A stretch of 64,000 nt of DNA from Entoloma clypeatum (taxonomy: Eukaryota > Basidiomycota > Agaricomycetes > Agaricales > Entolomataceae), in NCBI GenBank assembly GCA_963565915.1, contig OY751491.1:1116001-1180000 (forward strand). The letters are read 5' to 3'. The position numbers and the translations under genes are program-made. The notes under the pieces were generated by a model that was not told the DNA's origin, searched no databases, and saw nothing but the letters and a program-made list of their open reading frames with translations. Of this stretch, positions 46,901-56,432 are shown one piece after another (within the stretch, counting starts at the first letter, position 1; every line of letters begins with the position of its first letter).

Positions 46901-47133
46901 GCCTTCGATGATGCAATGAAGCTGAAGGTCGTCATCGCTGAGGTCCATAGCGGCCTCCGCTTGGTCAGATGTGGACAACGGAAAGGGTGCGCCGCTTGCT
47001 GTGGAGTGCGGGGAAAGGGCGTTGGCGTCCTTGACTGCGAGGTCTGGAGGCTGTGTTGGGTTTGCTGATGCGTTATCGCTTTTCTTGCCCGATGGAGAAA
47101 GCTACTTACGGTATCAACGATCTTCCTTTTCAT
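43901..47133 (-). CDS. Crinkler-type protein: ubiquitin-like header, P-loop ATPase, REase-like C terminus
   Basis: Eight exons (47133-47110, 47050-46754, 46702-46537, 46405-46105, 46055-45210, 45161-44962, 44915-44233, 44179-43901), all with GT-AG introns and matching phases, give 931 residues with no internal stop. Residues about 50-160 form the ubiquitin-like header of Crinkler proteins, with L-V-L-W-K and R-L-H-I-V-V-W. A P-loop G-S-G-K-T is at 270-274 and the Walker B V-G-L-D-E-A-Q near 430-434. The C-terminal part resembles the restriction-endonuclease-like domain of this family (P-D near 792, then Q-F-E at 806-808 where Q-x-K is expected). A basic K-K-R-K at 920-923 could be a nuclear signal. 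Known family context: Crinklers are modular eukaryotic effectors, with ATPase and nuclease modules thought to come from transposons, also multiplied in fungi. No signal peptide is seen. Function in this fungus is unknown. Confidence 0.85.
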
Positions 47134-47270
47134 AATGGCAAGACCACGAGAGTAAGGCGAAGGCTATCTACGAAGCCTGGGGGTGACACTCACGACGTGA
47201 CGACTGGGACGAACGCTCATGAACAATGTTTGTGTGAGTCAGCTGGCCTGTGCGCAGTGTTTGGTCTGCT

Positions 47271-47280
47271 GCTTATATAA
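47271..47280 (-). promoter_or_regulatory. TATA-like box of the Crinkler gene
   Basis: On the minus strand TTATATAAGC lies 138 bases upstream of the proposed ATG at 47133. Confidence 0.35.
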
Positions 47281-47941
47281 TGGAGAATGATTGTTTACCA
47301 CCACCACCACCACCACGGCTCCTGCCACAACAAAATTACCCACATTGGGGTTCTTTCTTTTGTTATAAAACCATCCTCTTGTCGCCTCTGTGGGGCCTTG
47401 CCCACCTCATGGAAGGTGGACGACTTGGGTGCCTCGGCAACATCCTCCATCAAACTGAAACACCCATGCCGTCTGCATCAACAATTTGGCCATCTTCCAC
47501 CGTCATTACACCCACCTTCAAATTTTTCTCCTTCAAAATTTTGCGCTCACAATGTCCAAAGCTACTGTGTTACCTTTCATAGTCCATGCGTGGCTGGGTG
47601 AAACATTCACATCCACTCTCTAGCTGTCGCTTGCGTTAGGCACTCTGCTTTGCAGGCCCTCTTCGATTCCATCCTCAAAGAATGTGATTGGTATTAGGAG
47701 TCAACATGCACCATCAATGTGGTTTCTTCATTCCAACGGACTTTCATTTTCTTCCTACTTATTCTCCTGGATGTTGCCCATAAGAAAGGCTTGATCTCTG
47801 GGATCTCTTTATTTTATTTACTCCGGATGTCACATAACAAGCTAGATGTCTGGCCTCTTTACTTATGCTACGTCCCAACTGGCTGACGAGGTGGAAATTT
47901 CATTTTTATCTGAGTTACTGATGTAACATAGTCAGTCAATA
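47281..47941. other. Intergenic, no gene seen
   Basis: Contains an (ACC)n run near 47297-47316. Plus-strand ORFs at 47250-47601 have no motif and one simply translates the triplet repeat. Confidence 0.4.
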
Positions 47942-48830
47942 CAGTGGCTTACAAAACTGCCCCAATGTTACCTTGTTTTTGAATGTTTTATATATAGCTT
48001 GGGAATGAGAACAAATAAAACTAAAGTGCACGTTAATGACTAATACTAATCAATCCTGGCTATCCACCAAAAAAAGAATTATATAAGTCCGATCAAAAAT
48101 GATGGAGATATAATCAAAATAAGACAGGGACTCATTGGGGCAGTTTTGTAACTCAGCAAATTTTTACTATCTAATATTTGGTATGACCTCCTTTTGCCTT
48201 GATAACTGCCTCAATCCTTCTAGGCATGCTTTCTATTAGCCTTTGGCATACCTCTGGTGGTATTTCATTCCACTCCTTCACCACTCTGTCCCATAACTCA
48301 TGCATTCCTTTTGGTGGTATCTTGTACTCCAGAAGTTTGTGCTTGATGTGAACCCAAAGGTGTTCGATGGGATTGAGATCAGGGGATTGTGCAGGCCAGT
48401 GAATCATGATGATATTGTTGTCTTCAAACCACTTGTCAGCCAGTTTGGAGGCATGTTTTGGGTTGTTGTCCTGCTGGAAATACCGCTCGCCCTCATTCAT
48501 CTCCAACTTCTCAAAGCTTTCCACCATTCCCTCATCCAAAATCTCGCAATACTGCTTTGCATCCATCTTTCCCTGAATCTCCACAAGCTTTCCCACCCCA
48601 TTCCAGCCCATGCAACCCCATACCATTAGATTGTTTCCCCCTCCATGCTTGACAGTTGGTGTGGTGGTGCGATCAGATACTGGCTCACCTAGTGTTTTCC
48701 ACACATAAACCTTTCCATCAGATCCAATCTGATTAATCTTTGTCTCATCACTCCATAATACCCTCTTCCAGTCCTCCACAGTCCAGTTTTGATGATATCT
48801 AGCAAACTGCATGGTGATATCAATCATGTC
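47942..48830 (-). mobile_element. Tc1/mariner element A, truncated at its transposase 5' end
   Basis: One end is intact: TA then CAGTGGCTTACAAAACTGCC at 47942, with an inverted copy of the same motif about 200 bases inside (CATTGGGGCAGTTTTGTAACTC, 48134-48157). The other end is missing; homology to the transposase stops near 48830. Confidence 0.8.
48171..48830 (-). pseudogene. Tc1/mariner transposase (DD34E), N-terminal part missing
   Basis: The catalytic domain is complete and open: W-S-D-E-T-K (first Asp), Q-Q-D-N-N-P-K-H (second Asp) and S-P-D-L-N-P-I-E-H-L-W (Glu), with 34 residues between second Asp and Glu. It ends G-G-H-T-K-Y before TAA. Homology to element B begins at M-Q-F-A-R-Y-H-Q-N-W-T-V-E-D-W, so about 130 residues with the DNA-binding helix-turn-helix region are lost. 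The ORF runs on upstream into unrelated sequence to 48908. Confidence 0.85.
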
Positions 48831-49240
48831 CCGACATGCGCTCCGATGTGGAACATGGTCGGAGGTTGGAGGTGGTGGGGAGAAAGTAAATGAATAAGTA
48901 GTGAACACACCATTGTTGATAATCCAATGCAGTCTGGAATTGAGAGGTTCAATGTCGGAGGATTGGAATCATCAGAATTGGGTACAGGTGCAGAGGGTCC
49001 CAACTCTGATAGTTCAGAGCTCCGGTCCGATGACCTTCTTGTTGGATAACACAATTGGCAAAGCGTGCAGCACATCCGCTCTTCATTAACCAACAGGTCT
49101 TGGCATGGTTATCTGCAAACAGTGGGTGGAAAGTGCAGAGCACATTGGAAGGATCAGATGGGTGCAGATCATGTTGGACTTAAGGAGGACATCAGAGAGG
49201 TTGGGATCAAAGGGACTGAGAAGCCATCTATTATCAGATG
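48831..49240. other. Unassigned sequence between Tc1 element A and repeat A
   Basis: A plus frame has G-G-L-E-S-S-E-L-G-T-G-A-E-G-P-N-S-D but meets stops. It could be a decayed exon of a transposon gene. Not recognised. Confidence 0.3.
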
Positions 49241-50447
49241 TAGTGTTTCGAGGTCCAGTTTACCTTCGTTGATTTCAGACTGAGACCAGACGGGACCGAA
49301 CCGGTGAGAGACCAGACCACCGGTCTCGGTCTTTAAGGTTTGGATCACGGCCACAAGACCATTATATGTTATTGCTCACACTCTACTTACATCCCATTTT
49401 CCCACTTGCTAAATAAGCACAACCTCGTGGTTTTTGACAAAAGACGCGCATGTGCGCTCCCTCCTGCCTCAATCACAAGTAGACAGGTTATAAATATATT
49501 CTATAAATATATTCTAAACTTTTCACCACCTGTGCCCCTCATTGCGGAGTCAGCAATGGGTGGATGCGTCAGTTCGACTTTGGATGACGCGCGACACGCG
49601 TGCATCAAACATGTCAAATATATGTAAACAAACCTGAAAAAACATCACACATCTGCTTATTATGTCTACACAGGAACAAGTAAGGGCTTCTACTGCGCGG
49701 CAATTGCCGCAAGTTGAACCATATATTCAACGGCCAGCAAAACATTCCCACACTTTTTGTTTGTCCCCACCTCCACTACACCTGGCCACAACTGCTGCCC
49801 AACTGCCACCACTCGTGCCCAATGGCCCCTACTCCCACCCAACAGCCCCCTCGCGTCCTCAACAGCCGCTCCTTGCCGCCCAATGGCCGCTACTCCCGCC
49901 CAACAACTTCTCGTGTGCCCAACGGGCCCCTCTAGCGCCCAATGGCCTCCACTTGCCGCCCAATGACCCCTCACGTGCCCAACGGCCTCTGCTTCTGCCC
50001 AACACCGTCAAGTCATGCCCAATGGCCCCCTCTAGCGCCCAACGGCCTCCACTTGCCGCCCAATGGCTGCCACTCCCACCCAACGACCCCTCGCATGCCC
50101 AATGGCCGCCACTCGCGTCGACTCACACACAACAGCGTCCAATCGCGCCCAAGAGCATGTACGGCCGGGCTGAGCCCACAGAGGAGCGATTGAGGGAGTA
50201 CAACATGCACATGCAGCATCTGGCTGTGCACGCGCATCCTTATTGTTATGTACCTTGTAATATATTGCTTTAAACCAGTCTGAACCGGCTCGGTCTCAAC
50301 TCTAAGAGGTAATGTGGACCGATGCATCGGTCTTGCATCGGTCCGGTTCAGTTTTCTGATAATCTTGTGAACCAAAAATTTGGTCTCGGTCTCAGTCTCT
50401 CTATTTTGAGGGTCAAAAACCGGACCGAATTGGACCTTTAAACACTA
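49241..50447. mobile_element. Non-autonomous TIR element, copy A, with minisatellite
   Basis: Ends: TAGTGTTTCGAGGTCCAGTT at 49241 and, inverted, AATTGGACCTTTAAACACTA ending 50447, with TA as probable target site. Next to each end lie GGTCTCGGTCT and ACCGG-rich words. 49340-49690 matches the complement of 63060-63400 in copy B. The centre (49797-50150) is a GC-rich minisatellite. No transposase ORF. Confidence 0.75.
49797..50150. repeat. GC-rich minisatellite (GCCCAAyGGCC) in copy A
   Basis: About 16 imperfect units of roughly 20-23 bp, each with GCCCAATGGCC or GCCCAACGGCC followed by a variable C/T-rich part such as CCTCTAGC or ACTTGCC. Open frames across it are by-products of the repeat. 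Confidence 0.75.
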
Positions 50448-51289
50448 GATTCTGTCAGCGCTTTCTCTACATGAGCGATCTTGCCTGCACAAGAAGAAGA
50501 CGTTGAAAGGGGCCCTCACTGGAGCAAGGAAAGGATGGTTGAGTCGCAAGAGACATTAACCATCTGGTGTTACCGCGGGATATGTTGAAGGATTTCCTTT
50601 TATAGCTCATTCCGAGCATTGCTCATTAATTTTCACATAGGGCATAGTTTTGCAAACGATTGCATCCACATCGCAACCTGACATTTCTCCACCCAGACTT
50701 CCTTTGCCACAGCTTTCAGTGGCTTTCCAAGCAGCGGCAGACGTACGTACTTGCCGACTCAAGGCCAGGGTTTTGACATTGACAAAATTTCAGGTAAATC
50801 CGTCACTTGTGCTAGGCCCCAATGTCAGCTCACAGTCCAACGAATCCATAGTCCCACTAGTCATCCACAATGGGGGTTTTGACACCATGGCAGTGACTAG
50901 CAACTCGGTATGTATTGGACGAAGTTCTGTTTCAATTACCTGGCTAAAGCAATGGTCTTCTTTTGTACTCCCTCAAGTCATACCTCACGGTCAGCGTTTT
51001 ACCCACTTTTTTTTTCGAAAATTCATTTAACTCAGATGACATCTTCTCTGCCTTCTAGAACTCGTTCAGGGCCCAGATATCCCAGAAGTTACTCAACCGT
51101 CGCCTGTCTCAGAGCCTGGAGCATCTCCAAGGCCTACGAGTTTATTGTACTTCACGACGTCAACCAACATGTTCGGACTCTTTAAAAGATACTCTGGTTC
51201 CCAGTTCCCTGCACAAAGTGCAGATGACTGTCTTACTCTGTGAGACTTTGTCGACACACCTTCAGATGACAAAGATGAACAATCGCTCC
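50448..51289. other. Possible 5' part of the Plavaka gene, not resolved
   Basis: A plus ORF at 50650-51030 (S-P-P-R-L-P-L-P-Q-L-S-V-A-F-Q-A-A) and others are present. I could not match them to the Plavaka N terminus. No TE ends were found in this interval. Confidence 0.3.
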
Positions 51290-53212
51290 TCACCCTCCGC
51301 TCTCAAACAAGAACATCCTTTGCTCCCTACGAAAATATAAGTTCATTTCTCCTTGGCGAATGGTACTGGGGCAACGGTGTTCAAAAGTCACAGAGAAATT
51401 TCAAGGATCTCATTGGCATTATTAGTCATCCCAAGTTCAATGTTGAAGATGTAAAGAAAACGAAATGGTCGAACATTAATGCAATATTAGCATCATCTGG
51501 AGAGCCTTTGAAGGGAATTCTCAACTGGAATGGATGGATGATGGTTGGAAATGCAGTCCAATCACTATACAGGTTCCGTTCCACCAGCTAACTGGCCATC
51601 CTGGGTCGTGTCCTTACTTTTCTGGTCATTTCTATCACCGATCATTGGTTTCAGTCATCAAGGAACAGTTGAAGGCTGCTGCGGGTGCTGGAATGCACTT
51701 CCACTTTGAGCCGCATGAACTTCTATGGAAAAGAGATAGTGGGTTGGAAGCCATCCAAGTGTATGGAGAAATGTATACTTTGGATAAGCTCCTCAAGTTG
51801 CACCACGAACTCCAGGATTCCGTCCTGGTGCCTGGCTGTAATGCCCCACGAGTGATCTTGCCTTTAATGTTCTGGTCAGACTCAACACATCTGACTTCTT
51901 TTGGCCAAGCAAAACTTTGGCCACTTTACATGTTCTTTGGGAGTGACTCCAAATATCAGCAATGTAAACCCAGCACAAAACTCTGCAGCCATGTAGCATA
52001 TTTTCAGAAAGTGAGCTTTCAACTCAATCTTCCTTGAAATTGGCCTGACCATGGATTTAACAGCTACCAGATGCTTTCAATGATTTTGTCACAACATGGT
52101 GGACAAAGGGGAAAGCGCCGCCCGCTGCGCTGCTTGCACACTGCAATCAGGAAGTATTCCACGCCCAATGGGAAATAATTCTTGATGATGAATTCATTGA
52201 TGCGTGGGAAACCAGAATACTCATGGCCTTTGACAAGACAATCTGGCGGTTTTATCCCAGAGTGGTCACATACTCTGCTGACTATATTGAAAAGTGAGAC
52301 ACCTTTTTTTTCAGGTTATTCGCTCTTCCGATTCCTTTTATTTTAGAGTCCTTATTGGTTTAATTCAGCAAAATGGAAGTTATCCTTGCCCACGCTGTCT
52401 CATACCTAAGTTGAAGATACCTATGATGGGAGGAAAACAAGATATGGACATTCGTAACACTAAAAAACACATTGATGACAACTACTCTATCAAAACGGCA
52501 CAACATCATGTTTATGGTCCAAAAAATTTTGCTGTCAACAGTGCTGCTGTGGAAAGAGTTCTTGCTGTGAAGTCTCTGGTTCTGACAAGTGTGCGTAATT
52601 TTTGAATTCAATGAGGAGATGAACTAACCTTCAATTTCAGAGCACATTTTCAAAGCGACTTGGAAAATTTGGATTCAATTCCTTTGAAATGCTTGCTGTT
52701 GATCTTCTTCATGAATTCGAGCTCGGCATATGGAAATCCCTTTTTGTTCACCTTCTTCACCTGCTCCATGCAATTGATCCCTCAAAAATTTACGAAATGG
52801 ACTCCCGGTATGTCATTTCTACTTATCAAACAATCATTTCTTGAAAAATCAAAGATATCGTCAAATTCATCTGTTTGGGCACAGTTAGTGTTTCAAGGTC
52901 CAGTCTCAAAGACCACAAAGAAGACTGAGACTAGACTGAACCAGGGGGTGGTCCTGGTTCATCTTTTCAAAATTCAGAGACCACCCCCCCTGGTTCTATG
53001 CAGTTCATAGGTTTAAACCTTTTTTTTGGCCAAAAAACCGGTTTAAACTGGTCCTGGTCTTGGTTTTTCAGAGAGACCACTCACCTGGTCTTGGTCTCTG
53101 GTCTCAAAATTTTTGGGCAAAAAACCGGACCAGACTGGACCTTGAAACACTAGGTGTGGTGTGATACGCAGATTTGGTACCAATGCCTCAGAAATGAAGA
53201 AAATGGCTGTGC
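51290..53212 (+). pseudogene. Plavaka-type transposase, interrupted by a MITE and truncated
   Basis: Segments in order: Y-E-N-I-S-S-F-L-L-G-E-W-Y-W (51330); a frame change near 51533; Y-H-R-S-L-V-S-V-I-K-E-Q-L, H-F-H-F-E-P-H-E-L-L-W, V-Y-G-E-M-Y-T, P-G-C-N-A-P-R-V-I-L-P-L-M-F-W-S-D-S-T-H-L and A-K-L-W-P-L-Y-M-F-F-G (51630-51930); F-N-D-F-V-T-T-W-W-T-K-G-K (52070); Y-S-A-D-Y-I-E-K; P-C-P-R-C-L-I-P-K (52390); F-G-F-N-S-F-E-M-L-A-V-D-L-L-H-E-F-E-L-G-I-W-K (52670); Y-R-Q-I-H-L-F-G-H then, past a MITE, I-R-R-F-G-T-N-A-S-E-M-K-K-M-A-V-R (53166). These are signature blocks of Plavaka transposons of mushrooms (M-F-W-S-D and L-W-P-x-Y-x-F-F-G). Homology stops at 53212, where a KDZ fragment begins on the other strand. 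Confidence 0.8.
52886..53152. mobile_element. 267-bp MITE inserted in the Plavaka gene
   Basis: Ends TAGTGTTTCAAGGTCCAGTC and, inverted, GACTGGACCTTGAAACACTA, the same termini as repeat copies A and B. The interior is rich in GGTCTC/GAGACC, CCGGTTTAAACTGG and a GGGGGTGG palindrome. It lies between the Plavaka codons for F-G-H and I-R-R-F. Confidence 0.85.
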
Positions 53213-53695
53213 GTCTGTCCCCATTCCTGCTTGACACATACAGGTTGTTTCTCTCCAGCATATTGCTTGAGGTGAGCCATGTATGGTGCATACCGAACAA
53301 AGTATGCCATGCCATCACAAAGGGATGGTTCCTTTTCTTCATTGGAGATGTTTTTGCAACGGTGTTGGAAGTTTGCATCACTGGCCAGGAAAGTGGTGTA
53401 TTTCCAACTGTACTCATGAAGCGTCAATGTGTCATCTGCTGAGCAAAGTAATAGAATCAAACCACTCACATTTTGTCGGGGCGTGCATCGGCCCAACCAA
53501 CTGGAAGGTTCTTTTCTGGATGGGGGCAAGCCAGGCAGAGGACCGCGCAGCGGCCATCTTCAACCTCGCCAACAGTGGTTTCATTGCCAGTGGTGGTTTC
53601 CTGCCCAAGACCAGCTCTCTTCAACATTGTCAAGTGATGCCACTGTCTGATCATGTGAAGAAACTCAGTATAGCGGTCCTAGCTTGAGTATCAGC
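53213..53695 (-). pseudogene. KDZ transposase fragment
   Basis: Two exons: R-Q-W-H-H-L-T-M-L-K-R-A-G-L-G ... C-L-A-C-P-H-P-E-K-N-L-P (53490-53650) and W-K-Y-T-T-F-L-A-S-D-A-N-F ... S-L-C-D-G-M-A-Y-F-V-R-Y-A-P-Y (53240-53410). It closely matches the transposase at 11650-12070 (for example S-L-C-D-G-L-A-Y-F-V-R-Y-A-P-Y) but only this middle part is present. Confidence 0.85.
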
Positions 53696-54140
53696 CTATA
53701 TTAATGCAAGTATCTGGATAAAATGACTTATCCTGGATGGCTTACGACATTTTGGCGGGTGGGAAAGTCTGACCTGTAAGCCGCCGAGCGATCACCGATC
53801 GATCAAGGGTCCCGGCAGGGTCTGATGTGATGGGACCCTGATTACGTCAGACACGTGGCGCGTTGTTCTGTCTGTTGCGCTGGCAGCACGCGTGCACTTC
53901 GTGCCCCTCGTGCTTGGGGAGGGGTCTGATTTGGGGCAGGGGGAGGAGGAGGAGGGGGGGTTTGGGGTTGTCACACATCATGTAAGAAATAAACAAAAAA
54001 AATGATATTTTTATTTCTAAGTAACACAAAAAAATCAGCGACGAGGGGAAGGCTGGTGGCGTTGGGCAACTGGACGGGTAAGGGTCGAGGGAAAAGGACA
54101 AGGTAGTGGTGGACGCCGTTGGGCGTGAGAGAGAAGGCCG
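53696..54140. other. No gene seen
   Basis: GC-rich sequence with a GGAGGAGGAGGAGGGGGGG run near 53941-53960. A minus ORF (53847-54146) is Pro/Ser-rich and unrecognised. Confidence 0.4.
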
Positions 54141-54374
54141 TTCCACCTCATCAAGTCCTTTAATTTTATTTGAAGGGTCTGAATAGGTTTACATACACTG
54201 TTTCAATAGCATATGTATAGTATATTTAGAGTACAAATGTTGTGCAAAGGAGGAAGCTAGAAAATGTTGTTTTTTGTGTTTGAAAACACCATGCCACACT
54301 GTTCATCATGATTTACATTGTGTTTTGATGCATCAATTTGGAGCACCAACTTTCTACCATCCATAGCTCATGTA

Positions 54375-55992
54375 CAGTGCCTCACAAAACTGATTCAATG
54401 TTTGTTGCTTTTTGAATACCTTCAAGATAACTCTGCAAAGAATACCAATTGAATCAAACCTTTGGCATATAATTGAAAGCCCTACTTCAGGGCTTTCAGA
54501 ATATAAAGGAATCATATGATTTAGATCAGAATCCATGGAGATATGATTAAATTAAATCAGCAACTCATTGAATCAGTTTTGTGAGTACCTATGGCAATTA
54601 TCAGAATCAAATGCTTCACTGGTTGTATGGTAACCAGTTGTCATGACTTACTGATGGAACTTGAATAGAACCCTGATGGCTTGTCAAGGAAAGTTGTATA
54701 AGAAGAATCCAACCTCAACAGCCTCCATAATTAATCATGCGCCCTATCTCCTCTTCCCACAAGGAAAACATTCTTTCTCTGGCCTTCAATGGTCACTCCA
54801 CTTGTCATATTGCCTCTAACCTGGGTGTCAGCCAACCAACTGTCTCCAGAGTGCTTCAGAATCTTCTTCCTCATCGCAATCTCTCTTCTGGTGGTCGTCC
54901 ATCCAAGCTTTCTCCCACCAACACACAAAACATACTTTCACAAATCACCTCAGGGAGAGCCTCCAATGCTGTGCAGGCTACCAAACACATCAACACTGTC
55001 ATCTCCAATCCTGTCTCCCCAGAAACTGTGAGAAGGGTTCTCAGAAAACATGAATTCAAGGCTGTAACAAAGAAGAAAAGACCTTTCTTAAAGGCCATAC
55101 ATCGGAAGAGGCGGTTGGCATTTGCTATGAAGCACAGGGAATGGACAGTGGAGGACTGGAAGAGGGTCATTTGGTCAGATGAGACCAAAATCAACAGGTT
55201 TGGATCAGATTGCAAGGAATGGGTCTGGAAAAAGAAGGATGAGGGGCTTATTGAAAGAGAGGTTCAGGGCACAGTCAAGTTTGGGGGAGGAAATATTATG
55301 GTCTGGGGTTGTATGGGTTGGGAAGGTGTGGGGAGACTTGCAGAGGTTGAGGGGAGGATGGATGCTGATCAGTATGTGTCCATTTTGGAGGACAATTTGC
55401 TGCCCAGCATGGAGGAGAGTGGAATCTCTGAAGAGGAGATCATTTTTCAGCAGGACAATGACCCCAAGCACACCTCCAAGAAGGCCAAAAATGGATGGAC
55501 AGCAAGAATATTGCTCTGCTGGATTGGCCTGCACAGTCCCCAGACCTCAATCCTATTGAACACCTCTGGGTTCATATTAAAAGGAAGTTGAATGAATATC
55601 CAACACCACCCAAGGGAGTCTGGGAGATTTGGGACAGAGCAGCAGAGGTGTGGAATAATATAGAGTCAGAAGTGTGTCAAAATCTGATAGAAAGTATGCC
55701 AAGAAGGGTAGAGGCAGTAATCAAAGCTAAGGGGGGTAATACCAAGTACTAAAGTATAAAATACTGTATTTATTGTACATACTCACAAAACTGATTCAAT
55801 GAGTCCCTGGAGTAATTTGATCATATATTGATCATTGTTTATGGGAATTACATAATTATTGCAGATTCCGAGAGTCCTGAAGCAGGGCTTTTAACCAGGT
55901 ACCAATGCTTTCTTTTGATTGGCATTATTTGCAAAGTTATTTTGAAGGTATTCACAAAGTAGCAAACATTGAATCAGTTTTGTGAGGCACTG
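54375..55992 (+). mobile_element. Tc1/mariner element B, complete, 1618 bp
   Basis: Flanked by TA (54373-54374, 55993-55994). Inverted ends CAGTGCCTCACAAAACTG and CAGTTTTGTGAGGCACTG. Each end also has an inner copy of the CTCACAAAACTGATTCAATG motif in the opposite orientation (54565-54585 at the left, 55783-55803 at the right). Direct inner repeats are the usual arrangement; here they are inverted. Confidence 0.92.
54737..55752 (+). pseudogene. Tc1/mariner transposase (DD34E) with a one-base frameshift
   Basis: M-R-P-I-S-S-S-H-K-E-N starts a paired-type helix-turn-helix region (H-I-A-S-N-L-G-V-S-Q-P-T-V-S-R-V-L, then G-G-R-P-S-K-L). The catalytic core follows with W-S-D-E-T-K, Q-Q-D-N-D-P-K-H and S-P-D-L-N-P-I-E-H-L-W, 34 residues between second Asp and Glu. 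An A-run at 55487-55491 (GCCAAAAATGG) carries a one-base change that moves the part with the Glu into another frame. It ends G-G-N-T-K-Y, TAA at 55750-55752. Otherwise intact, so decay is recent or the base is a sequencing error. Confidence 0.9.
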
Positions 55993-56230
55993 TATATAAC
56001 TCTATATATACTTCCTATGAGTTTCTAGATATGTATGTCTACATAAAATAAGAATTATTTTTGTGGGGTTTGGTGCCACGGTTTGGGCATTGAGGGCACG
56101 ATTTTCAACAATGTGCATGGCTCAGCATTGATGCCAAGCATGCTTGGCAATCACTGAAAGTCAAACCACAACTGCCAGCAAAACCTTCCCACCCTTTTTT
56201 AATCCCCCATCACCACTCCACCCGGCCACC

Positions 56231-56425
56231 ACTCATGCCCAATGGCCCTCTCTTCCGCCCAACGGCCACCTTTCATGCCCAATGGCATCCCTTTGCGCCC
56301 AACGGCGTCCCTTTGTGCCCAATGGTCCCGACTCATGCCCAACGGCATCCCTTCGCCCTTAACACGTCAACCCATGCCCAACGCTGTCCTTTCGCCCCCA
56401 ACGCCATCGATCCATGCCCAATGGC
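56231..56425. repeat. GC-rich minisatellite in copy C
   Basis: About nine units of CATGCCCAAyGGC...CC(T/A)CTTTGCGCCC type, spacing near 20-22 bp, in the same orientation as in copy A. Confidence 0.75.
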
Positions 56426-56432
56426 CGCCATG

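Larger units (their letters stand above)
54141..56430. mobile_element. Repeat family copy C, split by Tc1/mariner element B
   Basis: 54141-54372 matches the complement of about 62400-62635 in copy B (shared ATGCATCAAAACACA.TGTAAATCATGAT and AATAAAATTAAAGGACTT). 55995-56230 matches the complement of 62200-62390 (CCAAGCATGCTTGGC.ATCA, CCGTGGCAC). A minisatellite follows at 56231-56425. Tc1/mariner element B sits between the two parts. Copy C stops where copia sequence begins. Confidence 0.7.

Noticed and set aside
47287..47601. ORF with six consecutive histidines
   Set aside because: The run comes from an ACC triplet repeat read in one frame; the rest has no motif and the frame is short.
49662..50273. 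203-codon ORF with repeated P-L-P-P-N and A-Q-W
   Set aside because: It translates the GCCCAAyGGCC minisatellite; unit length changes shift the frame and all frames look alike.
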